DNA of 64,000 nucleotides, from positions 1,736,001 through 1,800,000 of the forward strand of contig NZ_CP025394.1 of the NCBI RefSeq assembly GCF_002943525.1, given 5' to 3'. Numbering within the stretch: the stretch's first letter is position 1; the number at the start of each line of letters is the position of its first letter. The position numbers and the translations under genes were made by a program. This DNA is from Kitasatospora sp. MMS16-BH015 (lineage in GTDB: Bacteria > Actinomycetota > Actinomycetes > Streptomycetales > Streptomycetaceae). A model generated the notes under the pieces. That model was not told the DNA's origin and searched no databases. It saw nothing but the letters and a program-made list of their open reading frames with translations. Below are positions 59,298-64,000 of the stretch, piece after piece.

Positions 59298-61391
59298 TCA
59301 GCTGCACCGCGCGCGCAGGCTCTCCAGGTGGGCGAGGTGGGCCGTGGCCCGCTCCGCCCGGAGCAGCGTGGCCGCCCGGTCGATCAGCGGCCGGGCCGCC
59401 GCCGGCTCGCCGGCCAGCAGGTGGTTCTCCGCCAGGTCGGTGAGCACCCGGGCGGCGTTGTAGTTCTCCTCGGTCTTCTCGAAGTACTCGAGGGCGGCGA
59501 GGAGTTGGACCTCGGCCCGGGCGTACTGGCCGAGGCCGCGGCGGGCCCGGCCCTGGTGCCGCTCCAGCAGGGCGAGCCCGCGCGGCACGTCCGCCTCGCC
59601 GTCCTCCCCCGGGGCGATCTCCCGCAGCAGCGCCGCCGCCTGCTCGAAGCAGTCCAGCGCCTCGGTGAAGCGCCACTGGCGCAGCCGCAGCAGGCCGAGC
59701 GACTCCACCGCCGTGGCCCGGCCGCGCCGGTGGCCGGCCTGCCGGTCCGCCTCGGCGGCGGCCAGCAGCTCGGCCTCCGCCTCGGCGTCCTGCTGCAACT
59801 CCATCAGACCGAAGGCGAGTTGGGTGTGCATCCGGCCGGCGATCCGGCTGCCGGGGTGGTGCGCCTCGGCGGCCCGGACGCCCATCCGCAGGGCGGGCAG
59901 CAGCAGTTCGTTGTGGCCGGCCTTGAGTTGGAGCGCCCAGAGCGCCTCCACGCACTGCCAGACCGTCTCCGGGTCGTCGAACTCCTCGGCGGTGCGCACG
60001 GTTTCGACCAGATTGGGCAGCTCGGCGGCCAGTGCCGTGACGGCGGCGCCGATGGTCTCGGCCGGGCCGGGCGTCAACTCCCGGTAGAGCGGGCCGAGTT
60101 GCCAGCGCTGCCGGTGCGCGGTGAGGTCGGCCTGGACAGCCAGCCGCAGTTGGGCGGCCAGCGCCCGGCGGACGGCCGCCGTGCAGCCGGCAAGCCCCTC
60201 CTCCGCCTGGGCGGCGGACTCGGCGTGGGCCCGAACGCTCTCCCGGTAGCGGTAGCGGCCGGTGGGGCCGGGCTCGATCAGCTGGGCGTCGGCGAGTGCG
60301 CCGAGCAGCTCGGTGGCCTCGGCGGGGTCGGCTCCGGTCAGCGCCGCGGCCAGCTCGGGGCCGAGGGCGGGCCAGGGGCGCAGCCCGCCGAGCCGGTAGA
60401 GCCGGGCGGCGGCCGGAGTGAGGCCGCGGTAGGCGGTGTCCACCGCGGCGGTGACCGGCGACCAGCCGGGCCGGGCCACGGGCGGGCCGGCGAGCAGCTG
60501 GGGCGCGGCGGCGTGCAGCGCGTACGGGGAGCCGCCGCAGCTTGCCAGGACGGCGGGCAGGGTGGCCTTGGCGGCCTTGAGGGTCTGCTTGCCCGCCAGG
60601 TCGGTGAGCAGCCGCAGCGCGTCCTTGTCGGCCAGCGGGCCGACCGGCACCGGCACGGCGTCCAGGCCGGTGAGCGGGCGACGGGAGATCACCACGGTGA
60701 ACACCCCGGGCGCGCCGGTGACCAGTTCGCGCACCTGGGCGGCGCTGCGCACGTGGTCGAGCACCACGAGCAGCCGTCGGCCGGCGATCCGGGTGCGGTA
60801 CTCGCGCAGGCGCTCGTCCAGGCTCGCGGGCACCTCCTCGGCGGGCAGGCCGAGGCAGCGCAGGAAGTGGGCGAGCACGGTGGAGAGGTCGGGGCTGGTG
60901 GCGAGCGAGGAGCCCTGCAGGTCGTAGTGGAGCCGGCCGTCGGGGTAGCGGTGGGCCTCGCGGTGGCCCCAGTGCAGCACCACGGCGGTGGTGCCGATGC
61001 CGGATTCGCCGTACACGGCGGCCACCCTCGGGCGGCCGTCGGCCTTACGGGCGGCCTCCTTGGTGAGGGCGGCCAGCGGCCCGTCCCGGTCGGTGAAGTG
61101 GCGGGGGCCGGCGGGCAGCAGCTCGGGTACGGCGAAGGCGGGCCGCGCCCGGTCGATCAGCACGGAGAGGCCGGCCGCGAGGCCGGCGTCCTGCCCGGCG
61201 GCCCGGACCAGCACCTCGGCCACGGCGCGCCGCTCGGCCGCCCCGGTGGGCGCCGGCGTCTCGCGCCCGGTGATCCGCCGGACCATCCCGCCCACCGACT
61301 CCATGGCGAGCTTGCCCGCCTCGCTCGCCATCGAGGTCCCGGCGGCGGTCAGGAAGGCCGTGACCGCCGTCACGGACAGTGGATCGAGCAC
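59298..61391 (-). CDS. STAND-type NTPase-like protein with TPR tail and defective Walker A
   Basis: This 697-residue protein has a short N-terminal region, an NB-ARC-like core and about 250 residues of TPR-like helices (for example AVESLGLLRLRQWRFTEALD). In the P-loop (residues 128-135) it reads GESGIGTT where GxxGxGK(S/T) is expected, so the phosphate-binding Lys is missing. Walker B RRLLVVLD (residues 205-212) and the sensor-like VVISRRP are present. There is no DNA-binding or obvious effector domain. It could bind nucleotide without hydrolysing it, or have lost NTPase function. Confidence 0.8.
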   Translation of the reverse strand: MLDPLSVTAVTAFLTAAGTSMASEAGKLAMESVGGMVRRITGRETPAPTGAAERRAVAEVLVRAAGQDAGLAAGLSVLIDRARPAFAVPELLPAGPRHFTDRDGPLAALTKEAARKADGRPRVAAVYGESGIGTTAVVLHWGHREAHRYPDGRLHYDLQGSSLATSPDLSTVLAHFLRCLGLPAEEVPASLDERLREYRTRIAGRRLLVVLDHVRSAAQVRELVTGAPGVFTVVISRRPLTGLDAVPVPVGPLADKDALRLLTDLAGKQTLKAAKATLPAVLASCGGSPYALHAAAPQLLAGPPVARPGWSPVTAAVDTAYRGLTPAAARLYRLGGLRPWPALGPELAAALTGADPAEATELLGALADAQLIEPGPTGRYRYRESVRAHAESAAQAEEGLAGCTAAVRRALAAQLRLAVQADLTAHRQRWQLGPLYRELTPGPAETIGAAVTALAAELPNLVETVRTAEEFDDPETVWQCVEALWALQLKAGHNELLLPALRMGVRAAEAHHPGSRIAGRMHTQLAFGLMELQQDAEAEAELLAAAEADRQAGHRRGRATAVESLGLLRLRQWRFTEALDCFEQAAALLREIAPGEDGEADVPRGLALLERHQGRARRGLGQYARAEVQLLAALEYFEKTEENYNAARVLTDLAENHLLAGEPAAARPLIDRAATLLRAERATAHLAHLESLRARCS

Positions 61392-61494
61392 GCCCTACCC
61401 CCGGTTCTCCTCCGCACGGCGGCTCCGCCACCGCCTCGGCCTGCTGTCCGGACCACGGTAGCCTGCCCGACCAGGCGGGCCGTGCGCTTTCAAA

Positions 61495-61527
61495 CAACCG
61501 GCGGACAACCGGCGGACAGCCGGCGCA
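61495..61527. repeat. Three 11-bp tandem repeats in the STAND/merR gap
   Basis: CAACCGGCGGA at 61495-61505 and 61506-61516 is followed by CAGCCGGCGCA at 61517-61527. The 11-bp period is about one helical turn, so it could be a protein-binding array; no partner is known. Confidence 0.7.
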
Positions 61528-61631
61528 CGGGCCGCCGTGCTGGACCGGCTCCGGGCGGCGCTGTCACACTGGTGGTGTCACAGCGGATGTGTGACGGCGA
61601 GTGGGTACGGCGGAAGGACGAGGGCGGCACC

Positions 61632-62375
61632 ATGACAGCGACACCGGGGGCGCCGCTGCGGCTGACCGTGGACGAGCTGGCCGCCCGGGCCGGGGTGACG
61701 GTGCGGACGCTGCGGTTCTACGGGACGAAGGGGCTGCTGCCGCCGCCGGAGCTGGGGCCGCGGCGGGTGGGGCTGTACGGGGAGCGGCACCTGGAGCGGC
61801 TGGAGCTGATCGAGGAGCTGCAGCGGCAGGGCCTCACGCTGGCCGCGATCGAGAGGTACCTGGCGCAGCTGCCGGCCGACATCTCCTCGCTCGACCTGGC
61901 GATCCACCGGGCGCTGGTGGCCACCTGGGCGCCGGAGAGCGAGGAGGAGCTCAGCCGGGGGCAGTTGGAGCGGCGGGCCGGGCGTTCGCTCTCCGAGCTG
62001 GACCTGGACCGGCTGGTGGCGATGGGCGCGCTGCACCGCACCGAGGACCCGGAGCTGTTCCGGATCGAGCCCGGGCTGCTGCCGCTGGGGATCCGGATCG
62101 TGGACGTGCCGATCCCGCTGGAGACGCTGATCGCGACCCGGGCGGTGGTGCGCCACCACAGCCAGGCCACGGCGCACGACCTGCACCACCTCTTCCTGGA
62201 GACGGTCTGGAAGCCGTTCCGGGAGAGCAATCCGGCCCCGGCGGACCTGGAGCGGATGAAGGAACTCACCGACCAGATCCAGCCGATGGTGGTGCAGGCC
62301 CTGGTGACGGCCTTCCAGCGTTCACTGGCCGAGGAGTTGGCCCGGGGCGCCACCCGCCCCGGGCCCACCGACTAG
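61632..62375 (+). CDS. MerR-family transcriptional regulator
   Basis: The 247-residue protein has the MerR helix-turn-helix at its N-terminus (LAARAGVTVRTLRFYGTKGL) and an extended helical C-terminal domain without the Cys cluster of metal sensors. ATG 61632 follows AAGGACGAGGG. Upstream, GTCACAC (61563-61569) and GTGTGAC (61589-61595) form an inverted repeat that may be its own operator. It is convergent with, and only 6 bp from, the FadB-type gene, so a link to fatty-acid oxidation is plausible. Confidence 0.88.
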   Translation: MTATPGAPLRLTVDELAARAGVTVRTLRFYGTKGLLPPPELGPRRVGLYGERHLERLELIEELQRQGLTLAAIERYLAQLPADISSLDLAIHRALVATWAPESEEELSRGQLERRAGRSLSELDLDRLVAMGALHRTEDPELFRIEPGLLPLGIRIVDVPIPLETLIATRAVVRHHSQATAHDLHHLFLETVWKPFRESNPAPADLERMKELTDQIQPMVVQALVTAFQRSLAEELARGATRPGPTD

Positions 62376-62381
62376 GGTCGG

Positions 62382-64000
62382 TCAGAAGGTGCTGCCCTCG
62401 GCGGCCATCCGCTCCAGCAGGGCCGGCGGGGCGAACCGCTCGCCGTAGGCGGCGGCCAGCTCTCGGGCGCGGGCGGTGAAGCCGGGGAGGCCGCCCCGGT
62501 AGCCGTTGATGTACTGGAGCACGCCGCCGGTCCAGGCCGGGAAGCCGATGCCCAGGATGGAGCCGACATTGGCGTCCGCGACGGAGGTGAGCACGTTCTC
62601 CTCCAGGCAGCGGACGGAGTCGATCGCCTCGGCGAAGAGCATCCGCTCCTTCATGTCCTCGAACGGGATCTGCGCCTCGGGCTTGGTGAAGTGCTCGCGC
62701 AGGCCCGGCCACAGGCGCGTCCGCTGCCCGTCCTCGTACTCGTAGAAGCCGGCCCCGCCGCTGCGGCCCTCGCGGCCGAACTCGTCGAGCATCCGGTCCA
62801 TCACCACGTCGGCCGGGTGCTCGGGCCAGACCCCGCCCGCCTCCTCGATCGCCCGCCGGGTCTCGTTGCGGATCTTGCGCGGCAGGGTGAGGGTCAGCTC
62901 GTCGAGGAGTGAGAGCACCTTGGCCGGGTAGCCGGCCTGGGCGGCGGCCTGCTCGACCGAGACCGGGTCGACGCCCTCGCCGACCATCGCCACGCCCTCG
63001 TTGATGAACTGGCCGATCACCCGGGAGGTGAAGAACCCGCGCGAGTCGTTGACCACGATCGGGGTCTTGGCGATCTGGCGGCACAGGTCGAAGGCGCGGG
63101 CCAGCGCCTCGTCCCCGGTCTCCGGGCCGCGGATGATCTCGACCAGCGGCATCTTGTCCACCGGCGAGAAGAAGTGCAGACCGATGAAGTCGGCCCGGCG
63201 CTCGACCCCTTCGGCCAGCAGGCCGATCGGCAGGGTGGAGGTGTTGGAGCAGAGCAGCGCGTCCGGCGCCACCACGGCCTGCACCTCCTGGAAGACCTTG
63301 TGCTTGAGCTCGGGGTTCTCGAACACCGCCTCGATCACCGCGTCGCAGCCCGCCAGGTCGGCCGCGTCGGCGGTCGGGGTGATCCGGGCCAGCAGCTCGG
63401 CCCGCTTGGCCTCGGTGGAGCGGCCCCGGGCCACCGCCTTGTCCAACAGGCCCGCGCTGTAGGCCTTTCCGCGCTCGGCGGCCTCCAGGGTGACGTCCTT
63501 GAGCAGCACCTCGATGCCGGCCTTGGCGCAGGAGTACGCGATGCCGGCGCCCATCATGCCCGCGCCGAGCACGGCCACCTTGCGGACCTGCCGGGCCGGC
63601 ACCTCCTTCGGGCGGCCCGCACCGGAGTTGACGGCGTTCAAGTCGAAGAAGAGTGCCTTGATCATGTTCTTGGCGGTCTGCCCGCAGGCCAGCTCGGTGA
63701 AGTACCGGGCCTCGATGACCATCGCGGTGTCCACGTCCACCTGCGAACTCTCCACCGCCACCGCGAGGATGTTGCGCGGGGCCGGGTAGGGCGCGCCGTT
63801 CAGCTGCTTGCTGAGGTTGGCGGGGAAGGCGGGCAGGTTGGCCGCGAAGGAGGGGTTGGCGGGGGTGCCGCCGGGGATCTTGTAGCCCTTGACGTCCCAG
63901 GGCTGCTGGGCGGTCTCGTTGGCCGCGATGAAGGCCCGCGCCTTGGCCAGCAAGTCCTCCGCGTCGGTGGCGAGTTCGTGCACCAGGCCGTGCTTCAGCG
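62382..64000 (-). CDS. FadB/FadJ-type multifunctional fatty-acid oxidation protein, 5' end missing
   Basis: The frame runs off base 64000; 539 codons are visible. The NAD-binding motif VAVLGAGMMGAGIAYSCAKA begins the 3-hydroxyacyl-CoA dehydrogenase part, which also has LLCSNTSTLPIG, HFFSPVDKMPLVEIIRG and the C-terminal domain around GIGFPAWTGGVLQYING. The part before it is the linker after an enoyl-CoA hydratase domain that lies off the window. It performs hydration and oxidation steps of beta-oxidation. The upstream partner thiolase would be expected beyond the window. Confidence 0.93.
   Translation of the reverse strand, partial: LKHGLVHELATDAEDLLAKARAFIAANETAQQPWDVKGYKIPGGTPANPSFAANLPAFPANLSKQLNGAPYPAPRNILAVAVESSQVDVDTAMVIEARYFTELACGQTAKNMIKALFFDLNAVNSGAGRPKEVPARQVRKVAVLGAGMMGAGIAYSCAKAGIEVLLKDVTLEAAERGKAYSAGLLDKAVARGRSTEAKRAELLARITPTADAADLAGCDAVIEAVFENPELKHKVFQEVQAVVAPDALLCSNTSTLPIGLLAEGVERRADFIGLHFFSPVDKMPLVEIIRGPETGDEALARAFDLCRQIAKTPIVVNDSRGFFTSRVIGQFINEGVAMVGEGVDPVSVEQAAAQAGYPAKVLSLLDELTLTLPRKIRNETRRAIEEAGGVWPEHPADVVMDRMLDEFGREGRSGGAGFYEYEDGQRTRLWPGLREHFTKPEAQIPFEDMKERMLFAEAIDSVRCLEENVLTSVADANVGSILGIGFPAWTGGVLQYINGYRGGLPGFTARARELAAAYGERFAPPALLERMAAEGSTF

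Overview
This window is chromosomal DNA of a high-GC filamentous actinomycete, most likely Streptomyces, Kitasatospora or a close relative. The signs are strong G/C bias at third codon positions, frequent GTG and TTG starts, 1-4 nt overlaps inside operons, long perfect hairpins between genes, a DtxR/IdeR-type iron box, a SigR-type promoter, a LexA box, and streptomycete small families such as DUF1876, DUF1990 and DUF6126. No rRNA, tRNA, CRISPR array, insertion sequence or prophage was seen. Genes run off both ends: a lipoprotein lacks its 5' end at base 1, and a fatty-acid oxidation protein lacks its 5' end at base 64000.

Layout. 1-4122: end of a lipoprotein gene, an APC permease and a clade-3 catalase. 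4200-12197: an acyl-CoA catabolic locus. A plus-strand operon (APH-type kinase and three acyl-CoA dehydrogenases) converges on a minus-strand operon (two SDRs and a quinone oxidoreductase-like protein). A TetR gene diverges from the minus-strand operon. Both operons start from promoters of the same design with the same 16-bp operator. 12263-16126: iron-box DUF2470 gene, VOC protein, ferredoxin-reductase-type flavoprotein, DUF1876 and DUF1990. 16158-18780: ECF sigma/anti-sigma pair beside a lipoprotein of the same family as the one at base 1, then a thioredoxin with a SigR-type promoter. 18797-28643: TetR/APC permease pair, septum-formation-type lipoprotein, sedolisin protease, disulfide reductase-like flavoprotein, Asp-box propeller, a double Mop protein and a small molybdenum-cofactor-domain protein. 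28644-36312: PucR, MarR, a secreted VGGDA-repeat protein, an acyl-CoA ligase, a TIGR03084 protein, a ricin-type lectin, an HD hydrolase and a pirin. 36355-43304: the LexA-boxed mutasome imuA'-imuB-dnaE2. 43319-44108: relics of an aldo/keto reductase and an SRPBCC gene. 44340-56428: peptidase E, GNAT, MFS, multicopper oxidase, VOC, a second acyl-CoA ligase, a 2OG-Fe(II) oxygenase, an acid phosphatase, a flavin monooxygenase with a divergent CGNR regulator, DUF6126 and a HAD hydrolase. 56526-64000: a GT-B-like gene split by a 7-bp repeat array, nadE, a STAND/TPR protein, a MerR regulator and a FadB-type gene.

The strongest leads are four. First, fourteen perfect copies of a 7-bp unit sit inside a transferase-like gene and decide its reading frame, as in a phase-variable switch. 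Second, the kinase plus acyl-CoA dehydrogenase pair looks like a split version of ACAD10/11, which handle 4-hydroxy acids, and its regulon uses two promoters of identical geometry. Third, short tandem repeats lie just downstream of genes at about ten places, and in at least five of them the repeat unit includes the stop codon. Fourth, in-frame 18-bp minisatellites lie inside dnaE2 and the pucR-type gene.
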